Positions 1 through 6,882 of a DNA stretch of 8,981 nucleotides are shown here, piece after piece. How positions within the stretch are numbered: the first letter of the stretch is position 1; each line of letters begins with the position of its first letter. Source of the stretch: Alphaproteobacteria bacterium (GTDB taxonomy: Bacteria; Pseudomonadota; Alphaproteobacteria; GCA-2731375); contig JANQKO010000218.1 in the NCBI GenBank assembly GCA_028281075.1, forward strand, positions 1 through 8,981. Reading direction: 5' to 3'. The translations under genes were made by a program, and so were the position numbers. The notes beneath the pieces were generated by a model. The model searched no databases. It saw only the letters and a list, made by a program, of their open reading frames with translations, and was not told the DNA's origin.

Positions 1-719
1 TGCGCGGCAACCGCGTCGCCATGATCTTCCAGGACCCGATGATGACGCTCAATCCAGTGTTGCGCATCGATACGCAGATGATCGAAACCGTGCAGGCGCA
101 TAACGACGTCGACCGCGAAACGGCGCGGCAGCGGGCGCGCGACGCCTTGGGCCAGGTGGGCATTCCGTCGCCGGACGAGCGCTTGCAGGCCTATCCGCAC
201 CAGTTCTCAGGCGGCATGCGGCAGCGGGTGGCGATCGCCATCGCGCTGATCAACAAGCCGGAGCTGATCATCGCCGACGAGCCGACGACGGCGCTCGACG
301 TCACCATCCAGGGACAGATCCTCTACGAGGTGCAGAAGCTCTGCCGCGAGACCGGCACGGCGCTGATCTGGATCACGCACGACCTTGCCGTCGTCGCCGG
401 CCTGGCCGACCGGATCTGCGTCATGTATGCCGGCCGCATCGTCGAGAAGGGGGCCGTCGACGACGTGCTCGACCATCCGACGCACCCCTATACGCGCGGC
501 TTGATCGGATCGGTGCCGAGCCACAATCAGCGCGGCCGGCGGCTGACGCAGATTCCCGGCATGACGCCCTCGCTCCTGAACCTGCCGCCGGGCTGCGCCT
601 TCCGTGGCCGCTGCCCGCGCGCCGATGCCGCCTGCCTGGCCGAGCCCGAGACCTCCGAACCGGTCGCCGGGCGGGAAGTGCGCTGCTTCCACCCGCACAT
701 CGCGGAGGCCGTGGCCTGA
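1..719 (+). CDS. Peptide ABC importer ATP-binding subunit, DppD/OppD type (5' end outside window)
   Basis: Cytosolic nucleotide-binding subunit of a dipeptide/oligopeptide-class ABC importer; it hydrolyses ATP to drive uptake through a pair of membrane permeases. The frame is open from base 3, so the gene starts upstream, and the ATG at 21 is an internal Met in the Q-loop region (MIFQDP, 21-38). Visible in order: Q-loop, ABC signature SGGMRQ (207-224), Walker B with the DE pair at 276-281 (IIADEPTTALD), and H-loop His at 378-380. A C-terminal oligopeptide-type extension follows, with the HPYTRGL motif and four cysteines (codons at 594, 612, 633, 684), an arrangement known in DppD-like proteins. 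Walker A lies off the window. The stop overlaps the next start by one base (TGATG), so the two ATPases are co-translated. Dpp, Opp, Gsi and related importers cannot be told apart here, so the substrate is open. The family is certain, the substrate is not. Confidence 0.95.
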   Translation, partial: RGNRVAMIFQDPMMTLNPVLRIDTQMIETVQAHNDVDRETARQRARDALGQVGIPSPDERLQAYPHQFSGGMRQRVAIAIALINKPELIIADEPTTALDVTIQGQILYEVQKLCRETGTALIWITHDLAVVAGLADRICVMYAGRIVEKGAVDDVLDHPTHPYTRGLIGSVPSHNQRGRRLTQIPGMTPSLLNLPPGCAFRGRCPRADAACLAEPETSEPVAGREVRCFHPHIAEAVA

Positions 720-1747
720 TGGACACGGCGGCGCCGATGGTCGAGACCCGCGGGCTGGGCAAGCGCTTCGTGAAGAAGCTCGACATCGCCGGCAAGATCG
801 CCCGCCGGCTCGGCGCCGGCGGCCGCGAGGAAGTGGTGCACGCGGTCGATCAGGTCGACCTCGCGGTATTCGCCAATGAAGTCGTCGGCCTGGTCGGCGA
901 ATCCGGCTGCGGCAAGTCGACACTGGGGCGCATGGTGGCCGGCATCATGGCGCCGACCGAGGGCGAGATCCGCTTTCGCGGCACCAGCGTCGGCGCGCTG
1001 GACGCCGCCGCCGCCAGGGACTACGCGCTGACCATCCAGATGATCTTCCAGGACCCCTTCGCCTCGCTCAATCCGCGCATGCGGGTCGAGCAGATCATCG
1101 GCGAGGCGCCGGTCGTGCACGGCATCGTTTCCCGATCCGAACGCGCGGACTACGTCGCCGACCTGATGCAACGGGTCGGGCTCGATCCGGAATACCTCAG
1201 GCGCTATCCGCATCAGTTCTCGGGTGGCCAGCGGCAGCGGATCGGCATCGCCCGGGCGCTGGCGGTGAAGCCGAAATTCCTGGTCTGCGACGAGGCCATC
1301 GCGGCGCTGGACGTGTCGATCCAGGCCCAGGTCCTGAACCTGTTCATGGACCTGCGTGAAGAGCTGGATCTGACCTATCTGTTCATCAGCCATGACCTGA
1401 GCGTGGTCGAGCACATCTCGGACCGGGTCGTCATCATGTATCTCGGCCGGGTCGTCGAGGTCGCGGCCACCGAGGCGCTGTTCGCCGAGCCGAATCATCC
1501 CTATACGCGGGCGCTGCTGGGCGGCGTGCCGCGGCTGGACATTCGCAAGCGCGCCTACGAGCCGGTAAAAGGCGAGATTCCGTCGCCGCTGGAGCCGCCG
1601 CCGGGCTGTCATTTCCATCCCCGCTGTCCGCACGCGAGCGCGCGCTGCCGCGCCGAGCAACCGGCCCTGCGCGAGGTCGCGCCCGGCCGCTGGTCGGCCT
1701 GCCACCTGAACGACGTGGATCATGCGGGACGGCCGGCGCCGGCGTGA
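719..1747 (+). CDS. Peptide ABC importer ATP-binding subunit, DppF/OppF type
   Basis: Second ATPase of the same importer, 342 residues, the usual length for DppF/OppF. Walker A is GESGCGKST (residues 60-68), the Q-loop Gln is 111, the signature SGGQR is 168-172, Walker B Asp191-Glu192 and the H-loop His225. The C-terminal extension (about 250-335) has NHPYTRALL and four cysteines (297, 303, 310, 328), matching the arrangement in the upstream ATPase. A short basic insertion (about residues 17-45) precedes the core, as is common in this subfamily. One small oddity is that the residue after the catalytic Glu is Ala (CDEAIAALDVS) where most ABC ATPases have Pro; the catalytic Glu itself is kept, so activity is expected. 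The ATG at 719 overlaps the previous stop, which supports this start. No importer gene follows, so this is probably the last gene of the transporter operon. Substrate specificity would come from the binding protein, which is not in the window. Confidence 0.95.
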   Translation: MDTAAPMVETRGLGKRFVKKLDIAGKIARRLGAGGREEVVHAVDQVDLAVFANEVVGLVGESGCGKSTLGRMVAGIMAPTEGEIRFRGTSVGALDAAAARDYALTIQMIFQDPFASLNPRMRVEQIIGEAPVVHGIVSRSERADYVADLMQRVGLDPEYLRRYPHQFSGGQRQRIGIARALAVKPKFLVCDEAIAALDVSIQAQVLNLFMDLREELDLTYLFISHDLSVVEHISDRVVIMYLGRVVEVAATEALFAEPNHPYTRALLGGVPRLDIRKRAYEPVKGEIPSPLEPPPGCHFHPRCPHASARCRAEQPALREVAPGRWSACHLNDVDHAGRPAPA

Positions 1748-1748
1748 G

Positions 1749-1790
1749 GGCGAGGGGCGGGCGCCTTCTCGCCGCCGAACCGCTTTTCGG
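1749..1790 (+). terminator. Possible weak terminator hairpins after the transporter operon
   Basis: Just after the ATPase stop there is a 6-bp inverted repeat, GGCGAG (1749-1754) with CTCGCC (1768-1773) and a 13-base loop. A 5-bp repeat follows, CCGAA (1775-1779) with TTCGG (1786-1790) and a 6-base loop. Neither is followed by a clear run of T, so intrinsic termination is uncertain. The position between two functionally distinct operons is the main support. Confidence 0.25.
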
Positions 1791-1830
1791 TGTACCGGCC
1801 CGTGCGCGGTCGCGATGCGTGTGCGCGAAT

Positions 1831-1925
1831 AAGCACAAATCCTGAATGGTTAAAAATGATTTCAAATTGATGTTCTGCTGATGCTAAAACAACTTGAAGT
1901 GTATTGAATCGTTTGTGGCCATTTA
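1831..1925 (+). promoter_or_regulatory. AT-rich tract upstream of the signalling cassette, likely promoter/operator region
   Basis: Bases 1831-1920 hold about 31 G+C in 90 (34%), against roughly two thirds in the flanking genes. This is the only such tract in the window and it sits at the front of the sensor-kinase operon, so promoter and regulatory sites are expected here. Visible elements are an odd palindrome ATTTcAAAT (1859-1867), TGAT boxes at 1857, 1868 and 1879 with exactly 11-base spacing, and TTGAA at 1894 and 1904. I could not find a -35/-10 pair close to the sigma-70 consensus or a sigma-54 GG/GC pair, so no specific promoter is called. Confidence 0.45.
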
Positions 1926-2060
1926 CACCGGCCCGTGAAGATTGAGCAAAGGCAAGGAGTAAAGCATGCAGTTGCGGCTGGGCGCACCTCCTGACCGATT
2001 CCGTTCTTTCTCGCCGCCTTTACAGCATTCAGCAACGAACCGTTCGCACCGGCCCTGAAG
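1926..2060 (+). repeat. Near-perfect direct repeat flanking the small ORF
   Basis: CACCGGCCCGTGAAG (1926-1940) recurs as CACCGGCCCTGAAG (2047-2060), differing by a single base deletion. The copies lie 121 bases apart and bracket the 30-codon ORF; the second copy contains its stop codon. It could be a paired protein-binding site, a relic of a duplication or insertion, or chance. The coordinates given span both copies and the DNA between them. Confidence 0.45.
1966..2058 (+). CDS. Possible 30-residue small ORF or leader peptide upstream of the sensor kinase
   Basis: A perfect Shine-Dalgarno AAGGAG (1954-1959) lies 6 bases before the ATG at 1966, a stronger initiation signal than any of the large genes here shows. 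The frame runs 30 codons to TGA at 2056. The peptide is basic and proline-rich, beginning MQLRLGAPPD, with no membrane segment or signal peptide and no family I recognise. It is in the same reading frame as the 923-residue kinase starting at 2110; only this one TGA separates them and the 17 codons between are otherwise open. It may be a translated leader, the remains of a longer kinase N-terminus interrupted by a nonsense change, or a chance ORF. Codon use alone cannot decide over so short a stretch. Confidence 0.35.
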   Translation: MQLRLGAPPDRFRSFSPPLQHSATNRSHRP

Positions 2061-2109
2061 CGGTTGTCGTCAATCGGCCTGTCGGCCCAAAGAGTGTAAC
2101 AACGCCCCG

Positions 2110-4881
2110 ATGTCTGGCGACGTAATCCTGAAAGACGTACTGGTGTCATTGTTCGACAGCGGACAGGCGCTTGTCAGTCTCAGGGATACCGAGGGCCGCG
2201 TCGTCAGGGTGAACCAGGCCGTGGCCAGCCTGCACGCGGCCACACCCGATGACATCGCCGGCCGTAGTCTTTTCGATCTCTACGGTTCCGCGGCGACGCG
2301 GATCTGCGAGGACGACCGCACCGTGGCGCGCAGCGGTCTGCCGATGCTGAGCACGGTCGAGCGTTTGCCGGTCGGAGCAGGGCGCACGCGCTCGGTCGCG
2401 GTCAGCAAGCTGCCCCTGTGCGACGAGCATGGCGTGGTGACGGGAATCCTGGTCGTCGGCAACGACATCTCCGGGACCGGCGAGCCGCCATATGCAAGGG
2501 AAGACGGGCAGGGCCTGCTGGAGACGGTGATCAATTGCCTGACCGGGGCGGTTGCGTATTACGGGCCGGACCGCCGGCTGGCGTTCGCCAACCGTGAATA
2601 CTGGGATGTTCACGACTATATGGGAACCCGCGACGTCGCCCGGATCGGGGCCCGGTTCGAGGATATCACGAGAGCCACCTGCGAGCGCGCGATCGAATGC
2701 GAGAGCGACGCGGCGCGGCAGGCTCTGATCGACCAGTTTCTCGACGATTTCAGCGACCCGCAGGCCGGCACGGTCGTGAAGCAGAAAGAGCGCTGGTACC
2801 GGCATCACCGGTATCGGATGCCCTGCGGTGGCCGGGCGACCTTCGCTTATGACGTCAGCGAGGCCAAGAAAGCCGAGCAGGCGGCCGTCGAGAGCCGCAA
2901 GCTCCTGGAAACCCTTGTCGAGAGCCTGTCGGAGGCTTTGGTGCTCTATGGACCGGATCGCCGGCTGCAGTTCGGCAACAGCACCTACTGGCGATTCCAC
3001 GAGGAGGCCGGAACGGCCGATGTGATCCGGGTCGGCGCCACGATCGAGGAAAACGCCGGGGCCATGGTCGCGCGCTTGGCCGAGCGCGATACGGCCTTCG
3101 ATGCCCGGGCCGCCATGGAAGAAATCGACCGCGTGCACGGCGGCGAGGCCGCGGCGGCCGAATTCCGCTGGGGTCGGCGCGATGTCCGGCTGCGCCACTA
3201 TCCGACACCGGACGGCGGACGGGTGACGTTGGGTCACGACGTTACCGAGCGGAAGAAGGCCGAGGCCGCCCTGGAGACAAGCAACGCCCGCCTCCGGGAC
3301 TTCGCCGTATCGGCATCGGACTGGTTCTGGGAGATGGACGCGGATCTCCGCTACACCTGGGTGTCGGCGCGGATCGCCGACGCTACGGGCGAGCCCGCGG
3401 AAAATGTCCATGGTCGCAAGCGCTCGGACCTGATCGATACCACCGTTGACCCGGAGGCCTGGGCCGCGCATCAGGAAACGGTCCGGCAGCGCAAGCCGTT
3501 CAGGGATTTCGTCTACCGGCGCCGATCGGCCTCCCTGCCCGACGGGCTGGACCCGGTTCTTTGGGTGAAGACCAGCGGCGTGCCGGTGTTCAGCGCCGAC
3601 GGCACCTTCCGCGGCTATCGCGGGACGGGCTCCAACGTCACCCCGGAGAAGCTCGCCGAGCAGGAGTTGAAGGACAGCGAGCGGCGCTACCAAACCCTGT
3701 CGGAAACCGCGCCGGTCGGGATCTTCCGGACGACGGTCGAGGGAATCTGCACCTACCACAACGGTGTCTGGGCCGCGATCGCCGGGCTGGACGGCCGCGC
3801 GGGCCTGGACGCGCCATGGACGTCGGTGTTCGACCCGAAGGACCGGCGGGGAATTGACGCGGCCTGGCGGGAAGCCGCGCTGAAGGATGGCGTCTATCGC
3901 ACGGAAGCCCGGATCAGCGATGGCCGGGGCGGCGAAACCTGGGTGCTGGCCACCATCGCGCTGGAGGAAAGCCGGGACGGCGCGCCCCATACCTTCGTCG
4001 GTACCTTGACGGACATTTCGCAGCTCAAGCATGCCGAGGCGGAACTGCACGCCGCGCAGGACGCCCTGCGCGAGCACCGCGACGAGCTCGAAGTGCTGGT
4101 CGAGCGGCGGACCGCCGCGCTGCGCGCGGCGCAGCAAAGCCTGATCGCCAAGGAGCGGCTGTCGGCGATCGGCCAGCTTACCGCGACGGTCAGCCACGAA
4201 CTGCGCAACCCCCTCGGCACGATCAGCGCGTCGTTCACGGCCTTGCGGCAGCGCCTGGACCTGCCGAACGACAAGGCCGTGTCCATCGCCGAACGGATCG
4301 AACGAAACATCGGGCGCTGCGAGACGATCATCCAGGATCTTCTGAACTATACGCGGATCGATACGCTGCGTTGCGTACCGCTTGACCTGGATGCCTGGCT
4401 GATGCGGTTCCTGGCCGAGCACGAACCGCCGGACGGCATCATACGCGAGGTCTGCCTCGACGCCGGCGGCAGGGTCTGTATCGACCGGATGCGCCTGGGG
4501 CAGGCGCTGACCAACCTGATCCGCAACGCCACGGATGCCCTGATGGAAGACGCGTCGACCGGCGGACGACTGGAGATCGAGTCCGGACGGCGTGACGGCG
4601 CGTGTCTGATCTGGATCAGGGACGACGGCCCCGGGATCGACCCGGATGTGATGGGGCGCATCTTCGAGCCCCTGGTCAGCACCAAGGCCTTCGGCGTCGG
4701 CCTGGGCCTGCCGCTGGTCCGGCAGATCATCGAGCTTCACGGCGGCACGATCGACATCGAGAACCGGCAGGGACGGGGTGTCGAGGCCGTCGTCCGGCTG
4801 CCGCTGCATGACAGCACCAACCCGCCGCATCCGGACGAATGCATGCCGGCGCGGCGTCGCCAGGATAGAACCGAGCCATGA
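2110..4881 (+). CDS. Multi-PAS cytosolic sensor histidine kinase
   Basis: A 923-residue sensor kinase with no membrane segment or signal peptide, so it should sense a cytosolic cue. Approximate domains: PAS1 1-121; PAS2 136-250; PAS3 265-380; PAS4 396-511 (DWFWEMD start, GYRGTGSNVT end); PAS5 525-637; charged coiled coil 638-690; then the kinase core. The core has H-box SHELRNP with phospho-acceptor His696, N-box Asn806, G1 DDGPGID (838-844), F-box FEPLVSTK and G2 GVGLGLPL from 862, so it should be active. PAS2 and PAS3 look like tandem duplicates: both have LLET and YGPDRRL, 129 residues apart. PAS ligands cannot be read from sequence; no clear haem or flavin motif was seen. The start is the first ATG after the in-frame TGA at 2056 and has no good Shine-Dalgarno (AAAGAG is 15 bases away), so the N-terminus is the least certain part. 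The stop overlaps the next start as ATGA. Confidence 0.93.
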   Translation: MSGDVILKDVLVSLFDSGQALVSLRDTEGRVVRVNQAVASLHAATPDDIAGRSLFDLYGSAATRICEDDRTVARSGLPMLSTVERLPVGAGRTRSVAVSKLPLCDEHGVVTGILVVGNDISGTGEPPYAREDGQGLLETVINCLTGAVAYYGPDRRLAFANREYWDVHDYMGTRDVARIGARFEDITRATCERAIECESDAARQALIDQFLDDFSDPQAGTVVKQKERWYRHHRYRMPCGGRATFAYDVSEAKKAEQAAVESRKLLETLVESLSEALVLYGPDRRLQFGNSTYWRFHEEAGTADVIRVGATIEENAGAMVARLAERDTAFDARAAMEEIDRVHGGEAAAAEFRWGRRDVRLRHYPTPDGGRVTLGHDVTERKKAEAALETSNARLRDFAVSASDWFWEMDADLRYTWVSARIADATGEPAENVHGRKRSDLIDTTVDPEAWAAHQETVRQRKPFRDFVYRRRSASLPDGLDPVLWVKTSGVPVFSADGTFRGYRGTGSNVTPEKLAEQELKDSERRYQTLSETAPVGIFRTTVEGICTYHNGVWAAIAGLDGRAGLDAPWTSVFDPKDRRGIDAAWREAALKDGVYRTEARISDGRGGETWVLATIALEESRDGAPHTFVGTLTDISQLKHAEAELHAAQDALREHRDELEVLVERRTAALRAAQQSLIAKERLSAIGQLTATVSHELRNPLGTISASFTALRQRLDLPNDKAVSIAERIERNIGRCETIIQDLLNYTRIDTLRCVPLDLDAWLMRFLAEHEPPDGIIREVCLDAGGRVCIDRMRLGQALTNLIRNATDALMEDASTGGRLEIESGRRDGACLIWIRDDGPGIDPDVMGRIFEPLVSTKAFGVGLGLPLVRQIIELHGGTIDIENRQGRGVEAVVRLPLHDSTNPPHPDECMPARRRQDRTEP

Positions 4882-5633
4882 CGGATCGCGAAAGGCACAT
4901 CCTCATCGTCGATGACGACACCGACTTCGCCGAGAGCCTGGGCGACCTTCTGGAGCTGCAGGGACACTCCTTCGCCATTGCGTCCGAGGGCATGCGCGCG
5001 GTCGAGCTCGCCGCCGAGCGGCCGTTCGATCTCGTTTTCCTGGACATAAAGATGCCCGGCATCGACGGCGTCGAAACCCTGCGGCGGCTGCAGCAGGTGC
5101 AACGGGACGTCAAGGTGGCCGTGGTCACGGGCTACGCGACGGAGACGCAGCTCGACGACGTCGTCGCCGCCGGCGCCTTTACCGTGCTGGCCAAGCCATG
5201 CCCCTATCAGCGCCTGCTGGACGTGGTCGACCGCGCCGATGCCGAGCAGGTCGTGCTGGTGGCCGACGACGATCCCGACTTTACCGACATGCTGGCCGAA
5301 CTTCTGCCCGCGCCCGGCCGCCGCGTCCTGACGGCGAGCAAGGCGCTGGCGGCGATCGACATGCTCGACCAGGAAAGCATCAGCGTCCTTCTGCTGGACA
5401 TGCGCCTGGCCGGGACCGATGGATACGAGGTCCTGGCGGCGCTCAAGGCGCGGCGGATCACTATCCCCGTCATCGTGGTCACCTCCTATCCGTTCGCGGA
5501 AGACGAATTGCGGAGCTTCGAAGACTCGGTCGCGGACGTCCTGCAGAAGCCGGTGCCGGTGCGCCGCCTGGTCGAGGCGATCGGCACCGTGACCTATGAG
5601 ATATCGATGCGGCAGAATCAGGGGTCGACGTGA
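4878..5633 (+). CDS. Tandem two-receiver response regulator with no output domain
   Basis: A 251-residue protein made of two receiver (REC) domains. REC1 (about 7-118) has the acidic cluster DDD 12-14, phospho-acceptor Asp56 (FLDIKMPG), Thr84 and Lys106. REC2 (about 130-245) has ADDD, Asp174 (LLDMRLAG), Thr202 and Lys224. Both therefore keep the full phosphorylation set and should be active. The two differ substantially in sequence, so this is not a recent duplication. Nothing follows REC2 beyond about ten residues: no DNA-binding, diguanylate cyclase or phosphatase domain. Such proteins generally act through protein contacts or as phosphate shuttles and sinks. The 4-base overlap with the kinase upstream (ATGA) and with the receiver-kinase downstream (GTGA) indicates translational coupling and makes these the likely partners. 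Which domain is phosphorylated by which kinase is unknown. Confidence 0.93.
   Translation: MTDRERHILIVDDDTDFAESLGDLLELQGHSFAIASEGMRAVELAAERPFDLVFLDIKMPGIDGVETLRRLQQVQRDVKVAVVTGYATETQLDDVVAAGAFTVLAKPCPYQRLLDVVDRADAEQVVLVADDDPDFTDMLAELLPAPGRRVLTASKALAAIDMLDQESISVLLLDMRLAGTDGYEVLAALKARRITIPVIVVTSYPFAEDELRSFEDSVADVLQKPVPVRRLVEAIGTVTYEISMRQNQGST
5620..5624 (+). promoter_or_regulatory. Ribosome-binding site favouring a GTG start at 5630
   Basis: AGGGG at 5620-5624 is 5 bases before GTG 5630 and 11 bases before the alternative ATG at 5636. The spacing and the GTGA overlap with the upstream stop favour GTG, but ATG 5636 would shorten the protein by only two residues. Confidence 0.5.
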
Positions 5634-6865
5634 ACATGCAAAACATCGCCGGACCGCCGCGCGGGCGGATGGAAAAGCCGCGCCTGACCGGACGCCAGGT
5701 ACTGATCGTCGACGACGAGCCCGATTTCGCCGCCAGCCTGCAGGACCTGCTGGCGGTGGTGGGCTGTCTCGCGGAGACGGCGGCAAGCGCGGCCGACCTG
5801 CCGAGCGTGCCGTTCGATTTCGATGCCGAGGTGATCCTGCTCGACGTGCGGCTGAAGCAGGCCAACGGCATAGAGCTGATGAACCAGCTCCAGAAACGCT
5901 GGCCCTATGCGCGCGTGATCGTCATCACCGGGTTCGCGTCGAAGGAGACGGCGATCCAGGCACTGCGGAACGGCGCCGTCGGCTACCTGGAGAAACCCAT
6001 TCATCCCGACGAACTGAAAGCCACCATCGCACAGGCGCTCTGGGCCTACGATGCCGAGATGACGATGCTGCGGACGCAGGAGCAACTGCAGGTCTCGCTG
6101 AACAAGGCGGAGACGGCGAACCTCTCGAAGTCGGTCTTCCTGGCCAACATGAGCCATGAGCTCCGCACGCCGCTGAATGCCATCATCGGCTTTTCGGAGG
6201 TCATGAAGCACGAGCATCTCGGTCCGTTATCGGCGGACCGGTACATGAGCTACGTCGAGAACATCCACGAGTCAGGGCAACATGTGTTGTCGATCGTGAA
6301 CGACGTGCTGGAGCTGTCGCGGATCGAGATGAACGCCAAGGAGCTCGATGTGCGGCCGATGTGCCTGGACGAGGTCGTGAAAGAGTCATGCTCCATGGTC
6401 AGCGAGACGGCGGAAAGCCGCAACATCAGCCTGTGGCAGGTCGTGCCGCCGGAGTATTCCTCTCTCCGTGCCGACAGGAAGATGGTCAAGCAGATGCTGA
6501 TCAGTCTTCTGTGCAATGCCATCAAGTTCACCGACGACGGTGGCCGTGTCGGCGTCGAGGTGTCGTGCAACGATACCGGCGAACTGCTGATCGCGGTGGA
6601 GGACAACGGCGTCGGCATCGCCGCCGACATGATCGACCGGGTGTTCGAGCCCTTCGCCATCGCCGAGCCCGTCGAATCGCGGCGTGGCGGCGGCGTCGGG
6701 CTGGGCCTGGCCATCACCAAGCAGTTGCTGGAGCACCACGGCGGCCGTCTGGAACTGCGCAGCAAGCGGAACGTGGGCACGACCGCGACCCTGGTATTTC
6801 CGGCGGCGAGCGTCGGGCGTGCGGGGTGTGCGCTTGGCGCCGACGCGGCGGCCTCGGGCGGATAG
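5630..6865 (+). CDS. Hybrid protein with N-terminal receiver and histidine kinase core
   Basis: A 411-residue soluble protein with a receiver first (about 20-140; VDDEPDF, phospho-acceptor Asp72 in LLDVRL, ITG, Lys122), a short coiled linker (about 141-163), then a kinase core. The core has H-box FLANMSHELRTPLNAI with His176, N-box Asn296, G1 EDNGVGI (Asp325) and G2 GVGLGL (355-360). The histidine-dimerisation region, with 'HLGPLS..RY..Y...IHESGQH' and 'DVLELSRIE', resembles the PleC/DivJ group of alphaproteobacterial kinases, whose usual partners are single-receiver proteins; this resemblance is by eye. An N-terminal receiver usually lets another kinase's phosphorylation control the core, so the protein may be regulated by the two upstream products and may phosphorylate or dephosphorylate a distant regulator. 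There is no sensory domain. It is translationally coupled to the dual receiver. The last 20 or so residues are Ala/Gly-rich and probably unstructured. Confidence 0.93.
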   Translation: MNMQNIAGPPRGRMEKPRLTGRQVLIVDDEPDFAASLQDLLAVVGCLAETAASAADLPSVPFDFDAEVILLDVRLKQANGIELMNQLQKRWPYARVIVITGFASKETAIQALRNGAVGYLEKPIHPDELKATIAQALWAYDAEMTMLRTQEQLQVSLNKAETANLSKSVFLANMSHELRTPLNAIIGFSEVMKHEHLGPLSADRYMSYVENIHESGQHVLSIVNDVLELSRIEMNAKELDVRPMCLDEVVKESCSMVSETAESRNISLWQVVPPEYSSLRADRKMVKQMLISLLCNAIKFTDDGGRVGVEVSCNDTGELLIAVEDNGVGIAADMIDRVFEPFAIAEPVESRRGGGVGLGLAITKQLLEHHGGRLELRSKRNVGTTATLVFPAASVGRAGCALGADAAASGG

Positions 6866-6882
6866 CCCGTCCGGCCCGGAAG

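Noticed and set aside
21..23. ATG at 21 as the start of the first gene
   Set aside because: The frame is open to base 3 with RGNRVA directly before it, and this Met is part of the conserved MIFQDP Q-loop; the true start is upstream of the window.
527..1723. A 398-codon open frame on the - strand opposite the DppF-type gene
   Set aside because: Same reason: the + strand encodes a complete ABC ATPase and the antisense product shows no domain.
1788..1797. CGGTGTACCG near-palindrome as an operator
   Set aside because: Only four base pairs per arm with a non-symmetric centre, in GC-rich DNA where such matches are frequent.
1862..2149. A 95-codon - strand frame in the intergenic region
   Set aside because: It crosses the AT-rich promoter-like tract and the kinase start, and its product shows no recognisable domain.
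2146..4830. An 894-codon open frame on the - strand opposite the sensor kinase
   Set aside because: The + strand frame carries clear PAS, HisKA and ATPase motifs. The antisense frame has no recognisable domain, is rich in Arg, Pro, Gly and Ala, and is the expected shadow of high-GC codon use.
6361..6882. An N-terminal extension of the N-formylglutamate amidohydrolase gene back to GTG 6361
   Set aside because: It would overlap the receiver-kinase ATPase domain for over 500 bases, and the extra residues are Arg/Gly-rich out-of-frame sequence with no family similarity.
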